From positions 285,242,028 to 285,306,027 of the forward strand of contig JAUMIR010000002.1 in assembly GCA_030847615.1 (NCBI GenBank): a DNA stretch of 64,000 nt, written 5' to 3'. Below the pieces are notes generated by a model that saw only the letters and a program-made list of their open reading frames with translations, was not told the DNA's origin and made no database searches. Below, in pieces: positions 10,416-21,700 of the stretch (its first letter is position 1; each line of letters opens with the position of its first letter). Position numbers and translations under genes: made by a program. The stretch is from Gambelia wislizenii. Lineage: Eukaryota; Chordata; Lepidosauria; Squamata; Crotaphytidae.

Positions 10416-11855
10416 ATGGATTGGAGAGCGTACCCACCATTCCACAGAACCTTACTTTGCTCCTCTGCAATGCCAGGTCGGTTAAAAAAAATGCACATTA
10501 TTTACGATCTTCTTTGGGATGAGGATGCCAACCTAGCTTGCTTCACAGAAACCTGGCTGGGAGAGGATAGCGCCGTCACGTGGATGCAGGCCCTCCCAGC
10601 CAGGTATTCTGTCAGTGAGAAGGTGAGGGTAAGTGGGCGGGATGGGTGTGGAGTGGCTCTGGTTTATAAGGATAATCTGACTTTGACCAGGATACCCGTC
10701 CGGAACACACTCCACTTTGAATGTATGTACCTTAGCCTGAGGACCAGGGATAGTTTGGGGATCCTGCTAGTATACCGACCACCCCGTTGTCTAGCAGACT
10801 CCCTAACCGAGCTGACACAGCTGGTCTCAGAGTTGCTGTTGGAGTCGCCCAGGCTTTTAGTTTTGGGTGACTTCAACATTCCACTCGAGACCAGTTTGAC
10901 AAATCTGACAGGTGCAGCTTGGGAGTTCATGGAAACCATGACAAACATGGGTCTATCACAATTGGTTGTCGGGCCCACACATTGTGCGGATCATACCCTC
11001 GATGCAATCTTCAGTATGGAACAGGAATATCCATGGGCAGAGGTTATTAAAACCACCACATTGTCATGGACGGATCATTTCCTGGTCAAGACTAAACTAA
11101 GAGTCTCTTCCTGCCCCACCGGGGGGGGGGGTGGACCCATTAGAATGATCTGCCCCCAAAGGCTAATGGAACCAATAGGATTCCAGAAAGCCTTGGAGGA
11201 TTTAACGGTTGGTAACACTGGTGACCCTGTCGAAGCTTTGGTTAATACCTGGAACACCGATCTTACCAAGGCTATCGACATGATCGCTCCCAAGCATCCT
11301 TTCCAACCCGCTCCAAACCGTAAGCCATGGTATACATCAGAGCTTAGGAAAATGAAGCAGGTTGGACAACGACTAGAGTGCAACTGGCGGAAAACTCAAC
11401 TCTTATCCGACAGGACTCATCATAGGAACTGTCTTTGGTCCTATCGAGAGGCAATACATGCAGCGCAGAGATCCTTCTCCTTTGCACATATTGCATCTGC
11501 AGAGTCCCATTCAGCAGAGCTGTTTAGGGTGGTAAGGGAGATGACACAGGTTATACCTGCGCAGAACCCGTTGCTTAACCCAACAACGGTGTGCTGTGAC
11601 GCGTTTAACAACTTCTTTGCAGATAAAATCTCTCGGATAAGAGCCGACTTAGATGCCAGTATTTTGACAGAAACAATTGACGAGGTGTCCAGCAACTCCG
11701 CTGATGTAAGTTTACTGGATCAATTTCAATCCGTGAGTACTGAGGATGTGGACAAGCTACTTGGTAGAGTGAGGAAGACGACCTGCCCTCTCGATCCTTG
11801 TCCTTTGTGGCTGGCCATCCGGGGGGGGGGGAGGTGCCTTGATGGTGTTCCTTAA
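10416..11855 (+). pseudogene. LINE endonuclease region, frameshifted
   Basis: The 479-codon frame encodes an AP-type endonuclease. Visible blocks include CFTETWL, LLVLGDFNIPLE and a WTDHFLV segment. The frame is lost at a run of ten G at about 11821-11830, where the expected link to reverse transcriptase breaks. A second G run near 11130 is another slippage-prone site. It is a dead copy: the RT continues in other frames at 11880-12770. Confidence 0.85.
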
Positions 11856-12110
11856 GGACATCATCAATGCATCCCTCAGGGAAGGGTGTGTTCCATCCTG
11901 TTTAAAGGAAGCGATGGTGGGCCGCTCCTGAAAAAACCTTCCCTGGACCCCCTGGACATGAACAACTATAGGCCGGTTTCTATGTTACCATTCTTGAGCA
12001 AAGTGATCAAGAGGGCAATTGCTCTTCAACTCCAAGTGGTCTTGGATTAAACCGATTATCTAGACCCATTTCAAACTGGCTTTAGGACAGGATTTGGAGT
12101 TGAGACTGCC

Positions 12111-12770
12111 ATGGTTCCCTTGACCAACAACCTGCGTCTAAGCATTAACAGGGGTAGTGTGACCCTGTTGGTGCTTCTAGACCTCTCAGCGGCTTTCGAT
12201 ACGATAGATCATAGCATCCTCTTGGATTGCCTGAGTGGGTTAGGAATCGGAAGGACTGCGCTCCAGTGGTTCCAGTCCTTCCTCTCAGGCAGGTCCCAGA
12301 GGGTGTTGCTCGGGGACAGCTGCTCCAGAAGAAAGGAGCTTACTTGTGGCGTTCTGCAAGGCGCTATCCTGTCTCTGATGCTGTTTAAAATCTATATGAA
12401 GCTGCTGGATAAAATTATCCGGAGTTATGGGGCTGGGTATTATCCGTACGCTGATGACACCCAGATCTATTTCTCCTTGTCCCGATCGTCGGCCTCAAAT
12501 TCCAATGGCGTCTCTCCTCTTAATGACTGTCTTAAAGCAGTAATGGGTTGGATGAGGAAAAACAGATTGAGATTAAATCCGGACAAAATGGAGGTGCTCA
12601 CGGTAGTGGCCCAAAAACCAGGAGTTGGGTTGCAACCTCCAGTCCTGGACAGGGTCATGTTCTCCGTTAAGGACTGTGTTTGCAGTCTGGGGGTGCTCCT
12701 TGATTCATTGCTTCAGATGATGAGTCAGGTGAGTGTGACGGTCAGGAGCGCCTGTTATCAGCTTCACTGA
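12111..12770 (+). pseudogene. LINE reverse transcriptase core, disrupted
   Basis: The frame carries the palm motifs LLDLSAAFDTIDHS, GVLQGAILS and the catalytic YADDTQIYFSL, so the active-site aspartates remain. Upstream RT residues (NNYRPVSMLP, about 11960-11990) precede an in-frame TAA near 12048, and the frame ends at 12770 before the C-terminal part. The protein cannot be made whole. Confidence 0.85.
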
Positions 12771-12814
12771 TACGCCAGCCGCGCCCTTTCCTGGAAGTAA
12801 GGGACCTCGAGACT

Positions 12815-13279
12815 GTGGTGCACGCGCTGGTAACCTCTCGTCTAGATTTCTGCAATGCGCTCTACATGGGGCTGCCCTCGTGCTTGGTCCGGAAACTTCA
12901 GTTGGTACAAAATATGGCAGCCAGAGTGGTCTCGGGAACATCTCGAAGATACCATATAACTCCAGTATTAAAATCTCTCCACTGGCTGCCTATCAGTTTC
13001 CAGGCCCAGTATAAGGTGTTGGTTATTACCTTTAGAGCCCTAAATGGCTTGGGTCCAACTTATCTCCAGAACCGCCTCCTCCCATACAATCCTCCCCGCA
13101 CACTCTGGTCCTCTGGGAGGAATTTGCTTCAGCCACAAAAATCTAGGCTGTCTGCAACCTCCCAGAGGGGCTTTTCAGTAATCACCCCCAAATTATGGAA
13201 TGGCCTGCCAAACAAGATCCATCAGATGACGAGCTTGAGTAGCTTTAAAAAAGCACTAAAGACAGATATCTTTCAGTAG
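12815..13279 (+). pseudogene. LINE C-terminal region
   Basis: The frame encodes the conserved tail after the RT, with SRLDFCNALYMGLP, LQLVQNMAARVV and LHWLPI, ending FKKALKTDIFQ and a stop. These blocks are diagnostic of the L2/CR1 group. It is separated from the RT core by a frameshift near 12770-12815. Confidence 0.85.
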
Positions 13280-13519
13280 GCCTTTCCTGATTAGATCCCG
13301 GCCTCAGGAGCTCCTGGCCTCTTTTGTACTTTTGCTGGCTATCAATTTTTTAAAATGTGATTTTAGATTAAGCTGGTTTTTAATTTTATACTGGTTTAAT
13401 ATCTTTTTATGGGGGAGGGTGGGGAGGGTGGTGTTTAGGGATTTTAATCTGCGTTTGTATTTTAATTGTTGTAAACCACCCCGATTGTTTTTAACAGAGG
13501 GGTGGGGTTAAAAATAAAT

Positions 13520-13547
13520 TTTATTATTATTATTATTATTATTATTA
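13520..13547. repeat. (ATT)n microsatellite at LINE 3' end
   Basis: About nine ATT units directly after the LINE 3' UTR. Simple repeats in this position are usual for L2/CR1 3' ends. Confidence 0.85.
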
Positions 13548-13571
13548 ATCAGAAGTTGGAAATGTCACTTC

Positions 13572-13639
13572 TTTGGACCACAGCTCCCAGAATGCACCTT
13601 GGCCATTCTGTTTCAAGGTCCTGGGAGCTGTGGTCCAAA
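13572..13639. repeat. Short hairpin, probable MITE remnant
   Basis: TTTGGACCACAGCTCCCAG at the left is the inverse of CTGGGAGCTGTGGTCCAAA at the right, with about 30 bp between. It probably derives from a palindromic MITE but has no clear target duplication. Confidence 0.6.
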
Positions 13640-14092
13640 TGTGTGGTTTTTTTTTCTGTCTCTGGTTTTAATAATATTTCTTAACCACCACCACCCTGTA
13701 GATTGAGGGGGGAAACCACAACTAATAACATAACACATAATAGCATAGTAGCAAGCTTTGTACCTTAACATGACTAATACAGACAGCTCTTGATCTAAGA
13801 GAAGCTTTGACATGGACTCCCCACCCACTATCTGATAGCCCCAATTTCACAGGGCAGGAAGTAAATTCCCTCCCTCTGTTATTTCCTCATATGAGTGTCA
13901 TACATTGCAATTGTTCATTGTAATTTCTTTCCAAAACACTGGAAAGAAGGGACCAGGACAGGGGCGTTGACAGCACCCACCTCCTGACACCTGTGGGGTT
14001 AACAGTCAATGAATCTGTCAGTTTCTGTTTTCCCACATTTATTTCAGTATTTTTAATCTCTAGTTCTCTCTGTGCCATTTATAACTTACTCT

Positions 14093-14831
14093 CTGGCTTT
14101 TCTTCGCAAACGAAGATTCAGGAAGGACTCATCCCGCGCTTTCTGCAAGCGCGCTGATGACTAAAAAGGCCAATCTGAGATAAACAAGTCCGGTTGCAAA
14201 AAGTACAGCAGAAGGTCTCCTTGGGTGATGTTTCTGGGTTGTGATTCTTTCTGCGTTGTCGTTTCTCTTCAAGACTTGTTCGTCGTGAGTTCTCAAATAA
14301 GGCTGCAGCATTGTGGATAGTGCGTCTCCATGCCTCCCGATGTGAGGCCAGGGCGGACCACTGTTGGTGATCAATTTGGCCGAGCCTGAGATGTTGTTTC
14401 AGGGAGTCTTTGTATCACTTTTTTGGAGCGCCCCTCTTACGCTGACCCATGGCGAGTTCACCGTAGAGTAGTATTTTTGGGAGGCGATGGTCCTCCATCC
14501 TAGAAACGTGCCCTGCCCAGCGCAGCTGCGTTCTCAATATCATGGCCTCAATGCTGGTGATCCCTGCTTGCTCAAGGACAGCAACATTCGTCACATAGTC
14601 AGTCCAGTGTATATTTAGGATTGTGCGTAGACAGCACTGATGAAAGCGCTCGAGGAGTTGTAGGTGGTGGCGATAGGTGACCCATGTTTCAGATCCATAA
14701 AGGAGAATAGACAGTACAATGGCTCTATACACACTGATTTTTGTGCTTTGCCTCAGGTGTTTATTGCTCCAGACTCTTTTGTGAAGTCTTCCAAATGCAC
14801 TATATGCCTTTGCTAATCTGTGATCAATCTA
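14093..14831 (-). mobile_element. 5'-truncated third copy of the 3752-6868 LINE
   Basis: Minus-strand sequence from about 14831 down to 14176 matches 3768-4420 and encodes the same C-terminal protein region (MYRAIVLSILLYGSETW and MILRTQLRWAGHVSRMEDH). It contains frameshifts. It continues past 14176, where copy 2 is cut, giving CNRTC-LSQIGLFSHQRAC, a stop, and a short 3' UTR with TTCGTTTGCGAAGAAAAGCC. It thus shows the family's natural C-terminal zinc finger and 3' end. Confidence 0.8.
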
Positions 14832-15556
14832 ATTTACTAACTTCTTTATATCCAGATTTTTTTTAAAAAAAATGATGAAACAAAATTCTTATCCATCTGA
14901 ACTGGACCAACTCAATAGGTACAGTTATAGAGTAGACCATGTTATACCTGCCTGCCATTGAGCTTTTAAAGATTAGGAACCTGTCAGAAAATAAAGAGTT
15001 GGCACCACAAACATTGTTGAGTACACAAGAAGCTGAATATTCAAAGTCTTCTGCCTGGATGGATGAATTTGTCAGTTTTGTTTTCTCCCACCCTTCAGCT
15101 CTTTTAAAAAAGTTTTCAGTTCTTTTAAAGAACCGTTGGCAAGTTGCCATTTGTTTGTTTGTTTGTTTGTTTGTTTGTTTGTTTGTTTAAAAAGAAAAAT
15201 ACCATACAAAATTCTCATTCATCCATAGGCATGATGAATAGACAGTTTTTCTGCAGAGCTGTGTCCTGGACCCATCAAAAAAGGTGAACTCTGGTACTGA
15301 GCTCTGGATTGTGAACATACTCTGAGGCCACCAACCAGAAACTAAAATGTTTGATTTGACTGCTGGACAATTCTACTGTAGAGAACTGTGAGGGAAATTA
15401 ATAGTTTCTTACTGAGTCAAAATACTGGAAGAATTTAGAGGAAACCATAATGGACATTGCATGACAAGATCTGTATATTTTTCAAGGGCTTCTATTTCAA
15501 CTTTATGTACCTTACAAATGACACCTTGAAAAAAAAGCTGTCTATTTGGACTCTTA
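14832..15556. other. Non-coding stretch with (TTTG)n microsatellite
   Basis: The only recognisable feature is a run of about ten TTTG units at roughly 15150-15189. No exon or transposon end was seen. Confidence 0.5.
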
Positions 15557-15885
15557 GGACTTTTTCGGATGAATGAAATATACCGCAAGCAGCCTCGTCA
15601 TGTTGTGAGGCTGCTGCGCTGCAGAGCGTCCATTTCATATGACGCTCGCCCCTGACGGTACTGTTGCGGTACCGCGGGGAGAGTTGAGCATCATATTTCC
15701 TTGATTTTTAAGAACGAAAGTTGATCATTCTTAAAAATTGCAGAAATATGATACTCAACTCTCCCTGCGGTACCGCAACAGTACTGCCAGGAGCGAGTGT
15801 CATACGAAACGGACGCTCTGCAGCGCAGCAGCCTCACAACGCGACAAGGCTGCTTGCGGTATATTTCATGCATCCAAAAAAGTCC
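15557..15885. mobile_element. Palindromic MITE, GGACTTTTTCGGA termini, TSD TTA
   Basis: The element begins GGACTTTTTCGGATG and ends with a diverged inverse, CATCCAAAAAAGTCC, with TTA on both flanks. The arms are complementary along about 160 bp each and meet near 15722. The inner arm sequence (GCTGCGCTGCAGAGCGTCC) is shared with the nested element at 58097-58294, defining a subfamily. Confidence 0.85.
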
Positions 15886-16295
15886 TTAAACAAACACATT
15901 CACAAGATTCACTTCTTCCACAAGATAGAATGTAAGGTAACATGTGTCTTAGAGATAATTAATAATTATCAGTTGCCAAAGGGAAATGAAATGTGATATA
16001 CAATCCAAAGTATCTTTACCAAGAAGTACATCATGCCAAGTTCAATGTGGCTTATGTCTATCTAAGCATAGATAGGATTACACCCCAAGGGTTAAGACTA
16101 CATACATGAAGATTATCCCATGTTAATTTACCAACAATACTGCAGCAAAGTAAATCAGTCCTGACTGCAATGATTTGCCCAATGCTACCCAAGGAAATTT
16201 ATCACTAAGTGGAACTTGAAATCAGGCCTCCTCCACTGAAACCTGCCATTTGATTTCCTGGGCTTTGTGCATTTTGTTCTCCTTGTGTCACTTAG

Positions 16296-16442
16296 GACTG
16301 GCATGGCGTGAGTGAGGATACAGTCTTGGAAGATGAAAGCCAAGACTACGAGTTGCTGTCATTGACACAGGATGCAACATCAACTACCATGACATTCCAG
16401 CGACATTTCCGGACATGTGATGAACATGATCTGGACATCACG
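16296..16442 (+). CDS. MOXD2: MOXD2 exon (DOMON, part)
   Basis: The acceptor CACTTAG precedes GACTGG and the donor is GTAATG. The 49 codons, phase 0 at both ends, include [10 protein letters not shown] and [12 protein letters not shown], matching the DOMON region of DBH-like enzymes. The conserved cysteine lies in RTCDEHD. Confidence 0.88.
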
Positions 16443-18758
16443 GTAATGGAGAGAGAAGTGCTTACAATATTAACAAGGGCACAGATAACACAGACTTCAG
16501 TGGGATTAAGCATGGATTACACTCAAGCACTTTTTAAAAGCTCAGACACTTCAAAAAGCCCAACAGGAGCACACTAGGATGATGCCACTGTTCTGGGAAC
16601 GGGTCCTGGTTTCACACGACGTCATCAACCTCGCGTGCTGCCTCCATGCAGACTCTGTGCTGCAGTGGAGAATAAGCCATTGCTTTTCACTGACGGAAGT
16701 TTACACCAATGGAAAGTGATGGTTTATTCTCCACTGCAGCACAGAGTCTGCACAGAGGCAGCACATGAGGATGACGACATGTGTGAAACCACACAGTATG
16801 GTGACATCATCCTCTCGGGCTTTTTGCCTGTGTCTGATAATCTCCTCAGTTTCTTCAGAGCAAGAAACAAGTGTGTGTGTGAAATTTACTTTCCCTTTTG
16901 AAAACAAGGGGCTTACAATGCGCTTACATTTTGTTCCTGGTCTTAGCTCAGTATGGGCCTCTAAATTTCTTCCTTCCTTCCTTTCTTTGATTGATACCCT
17001 TCCTTGTTTTACTCATATTCTCCCTCATGACAGCTCAAGGGAGTGACTTTTTCAGCAACATCTCTGCCTACCCCACCCCACCCTGCAACTGTGGAGTGCT
17101 CACCCAGTAACTGTCTTATAGAATCATAGAATCATAGAACTGTAGAGTTGGAAGAGACCACGAGGGCCATCCAGTCCAACCCCCTGTCACGCAGGAAATC
17201 TTGATCAAAGCATCCCCAACAGATGGCAATCCAGCCTCTGTTTAAAGACCTCCAAGGAAGGAGACCCCACCATGCTCCGAGGGAGTGTGTTCCACTGCCG
17301 AAGAGCTCTTACTGTCAGAAAGTTCCTCCTAATGTTGAGGTGGAATCTCTGTTCCTGGAGCTTGCATCCATTGCTCCGTGTTCCAGTCTCTGGAGCAGCA
17401 GAAAACAAGCCTGCTCCATCCTCAGCGTGACATCCCTTCAAATACTTAAACAGGGCTATCATATCGCCTCTTAACCGTCTTTTTTCCAGGCTAAACATAC
17501 CCAGTTCCCTAAGTCTCTCCTCACATATATACAAACATATAGCTCTTATACTGTGATGCTGTCAAGACAGAAATACAGATAAACCCCCATATCTGTGGGG
17601 GATACATTCCCAGATTTACCATGGATCCTGGAAACTGTGGATAATAGTGAACCCTGTTAAAACGAATGACTTCCAACCAGAGCATACCATAGAGTTGCAC
17701 TGGTGGACTTAAAAGATGCCTAAAGAGAACACCTCTCTAGGCATCAGGAGATTATCACACGGGCCCTCTGATAGCATCCCTGTCCCATCATCCCCACCAC
17801 CCGCCCCACTCCTGCTCCATTCCCGCCCCACTCCCCTCCCTGTAAAACTTTTTAAAAATTCAGACACTTAACTTATGGCGAGATGGAAACTGCTCCCCCT
17901 CCCTTCGGCTGGCTGGGAGTGAATACAGCCGTCACAAAGCTGCATTCACGACCCGTAAAGCAAATATCCCATTCTCGTGAGAGAATGATCACGTGGGAAA
18001 TTTAAAAATAAAAACCTAACCAAACGTCAAAAAAAGAAGACGTCCCAAGTAACAAGTAACCCCAGGGAGGGAGGGAAGGGTGTCACTTACCTGGATGCCC
18101 TGATCGAACCCGGAAGTATTCAGCTTGGACCTCCCAGTGACCTCCCAGTGACGTCACATGATGCTGGCATCGCGCCAGCAGAATGGGCCTCCTGTTCAGA
18201 CACCCATGATTCCATTTCTATAACGGAACAGGCTTCTTATTAATGACTTTTTCCATCAATAAGATGAAGCGGGGGGTAGGTGGGTGGGAGCAGAATGGGA
18301 GCATACCAGGACAGGGACGTCATCTGAAAGGTAAGCCTTTTACCAATCTCCAGTCATCCCTGTCCCGGGATATTTGACCCGTGTGATAATCTCCTTAATA
18401 TCCTTTCAGAACTCAGTCTCTCTCACACACACATATTCAGGATATTGAATAGTGTTTTCAATTCACCTTTGATACCATTTTCACAACTTGCTCTCTATTG
18501 CTTTGATGGTTGATGCATTTTCCACTCTTGGGTATTTTTACTCTGTATTTTGGCTTGGGTGGATTTCTTATGTTTTACAAACATTTTTCTTTTCTGAAAT
18601 TATATTTCAGCCACAGTGCCCAGTATGGGATGACACAGAAAAACAATAAGATAAATAGACAAAATTGTAATGTTTAACAATCTGTTCCAACAAGCTGCTG
18701 CTTTTGGATGAATTATGCTCCAAATTAAGCATGCAGCATACCTCTCCCTCCCCCCACG

Positions 18759-18796
<38 letters not shown>

Positions 18797-21700
18797 CAAG
18801 CCAGAGCAAAAACTGAGACATGGGGCTGCATTTGAAAATAGATTGGATGTTACAGTTAGTGCAGATTACAACAATTCTGTCTTGAGCTCCTTCAGAGCAC
18901 ATCCAGAATAATTTTAAAAAGACCAGGAAACCCCAGATGTTGTTCCTGGGTTAAAATAACCCAGATATTTTAAACTGGGTTAAAATAAATCGACCTGGGG
19001 GCCGGTATAAAAAGTCTCTGATTATACTGGGAGCTGACAGAAAATATTTTTAGGATAAACAAAATGTGTATGGATCTCTAAAATAAAATCAGAAAGAACA
19101 GGAACAACATCTGGGACTTTATGGTCTTTTTATTATGTCCCAACCAACTTCCCCAGTTGGTTTATTTTAACCCAGTATAAAATCAGAAAGAACAGGAACA
19201 AAATTTCAGTCAGGAGATTATCAGACACAGCAAAAACAGCATCAGAACATCGCTAGGAGAACAGGAAGGGGTGACATTATCAGACAACAATGTCCTCCAG
19301 CGTCCCGGGGGTGTAGCGTGGGCGTGAGTAAGGCATCCCTTTTAATTGGTGGCTTGTCCCCGTCAATGAAAAAGGCAAGTCTCGTCTGTGGCAGCGCAAT
19401 GCCCCAGGAATAGCTGAAGGATGTGGGTGTCTGGTAATGTCGCCCTTTCTGTTCTCCTATTGATCTTCTGATACAGTTGGGAATGTGGTTTTTTGGCACA
19501 TTTCCCGCATCTGCTAATCTCCTCAGTCTGGATGTGCCCTCATCAGGTGACATCTTGCCAGTGTGTAGCCAAGGACACCAGCGCTTGGTGCTAGTATGGG
19601 CTTTTCAAGACTTGAATAGCTCACAACACAGGTACCTTCAGGAGCACCAGCTATGCCCATACCAATTTTCCAACTTCTTTGGTCATCTTTTGATACCCTT
19701 CTCCTTATATTTTCTCTGTCAGAAGGGAATCAGGTGGCAAGTAACCACCTGGGCAGTTTCAGCTGTCAAACCAAATGCAGATGACTCTTGAGAGACTTGC
19801 CCAATGCCAATGTCACTCACATTTTGGTGCCAGGCAAAACCACTTAGGTTTCTAAACTTTTAAGTGTTGCTGATTATATTCTCATCTGCTAGCTCTTACA
19901 TGTATTTATATTTGTACATTTTGACCTCGTAAATATCCCTGAAAGCAATTTTGATGAAAGGTGACATAAAAATGTGGAAAATGAAATAATGTCACCTTGT
20001 TCATACTTGTCAGTTTACGTGTGTGTGTGTGTGTGTGTGTGTGTAGGTACATGTAACAATGAGATAACACAGGGAACATTTTTCCATTTAATTTTTCCCT
20101 ACACAGAGTGATACACTAAGACTGATTGCTGGTTATGGCACAGATGACACAATCGATTTCTTCAAAGGGCAAATAATCCACAAATCTCTATTTTTGATGC
20201 TGTTGTCAACTGAAGATGAATTGCACTCACCAAGTATATATCATGTGTATGATCTAAAGTTAGATGATGTGAGTATCTAATCACTAAGGACAAAGATGAC
20301 TCTTGTGAAATGTTTCCATTCAGTAATTTCAAAAGACTCAATGTTTCTGGAAGGTTTAATTCATTTGTTCATTTATTCATTTCTGACTTATGGCAACCCT
20401 AAGACAAACCTTAGGGGTTTTCTTAGTAGATTTTGTTCAGAGGAGCTTCACCTTTGTCTTCCTCTGAGGCTAACAGAGTGTGATTTCCCAAAGGTCACCC
20501 AGTGGGTTTCTATGACAAAGCAGTGATTTGAACCCTGGTTTCTCAATGTCACATAAATAAAATTTCTAAACTATTTTGCAAATAATTTTAGGTACCTGGA
20601 CATCATTTATAATCTGTGTAGTCTTTGGGGGAGGACAATGGATATACCTCTTAAATATAGATCAGATACATTTATTAATTTATACAATGGGAAACGGTGT
20701 GAGAAAAATGAACTTTTTAACTTGAACGGTGAAGGAAGGTGTTTGTAGTCAATTTATTCTATCTAAATGGACAGGAAAAAGCTATAGGGAATGTCTGCCC
20801 ATTGTCCCACCCGTGCCCCCATTATCTGGGGTGCATTTTTGCTTAAAACACCATAGAATTTATGAGGGAAGCCCATAAGCACACCCATCAATTTTGTCAT
20901 ATGGGGATTCTACTTTTAAAAAAAGAAAAGAAAAAAAAAAAGAAAAAAGAAAAATACAAACTAATATTTTTCTACATACTGGAAAAGTCAGGGTCTTGCA
21001 AAATCATAGAAGCATAGAATTGTAGAGTTGGAAGAGACCACAAGGGCCATCCAGTCCTACCCCCTGCCATGCAGGAATACACAATCAAAGCATCCCTGAC
21101 AGATGGCCATCCAGCCTCTGTTTAAAGACCTCCAAGGAAGGAGACCCCGCCACGCTCCGAGGGAGTGTGTGCCACTGCCAAACAGCTCTTACTGTCAGAA
21201 AGTTCCTCCTAATGTTGAGGTGGAATCTCTGTACCTGGAGCTTGCATCCATTGCTCTGTGTTCTAGTCTCTGGAGCAGCAGAAAACAAGCTTGCTCCATC
21301 CTCAATGTGACACCCCTTCAAATACTTAAACAGGGCTATGATATCACCCCTTATCAGTCTTTTTTCCAGGCTAAATATACCCAGCTCCCCTTTATCTATG
21401 GGGTGACCTTGTATTGTTATCTTACTGACAGGGCCACTGGAAGTGGGTTCAGGTGCCAGATTTTGGGGGGAATGTTTGTTTTTATTTTTGTTTTTGGAGG
21501 GGATAGACATTTGTTTGTTACTTCAAAGTCCCTCAAGTCTTTGGACTTTTTCAGACGGTTGAAAAAAAACTGAGAAGGTGGTGAGAAGAATGGGGCTGTT
21601 GCGCTTACAGAGACCTGTTTCAGACAGCCCCGTCCTCCTTTGTCCTCCTCCCGACCTGCTCCCGACCTTCCCTCGTGCTGCTGGTGCCGCTTTTTACTGA

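Larger units (their letters stand above)
10259..13548 (+). mobile_element. L2/CR1-like LINE, decayed
   Basis: This plus-strand LINE has an endonuclease frame (10416-11855), RT frame (12111-12770) and C-terminal frame (12815-13279), followed by a 3' UTR ending in an ATT microsatellite. The block LLVLLDLSAAFDTIDHSIL and the C-terminal FKKALKTDIF are typical of the L2/CR1 group. The boundaries are estimated; the 5' end may be truncated. Confidence 0.85.

Noticed and set aside
18757..18793. Repeats considered as a possible CRISPR array or regulatory array
   Set aside because: They are simple dinucleotide microsatellites in vertebrate DNA; no spaced repeat-spacer structure exists anywhere in the window.
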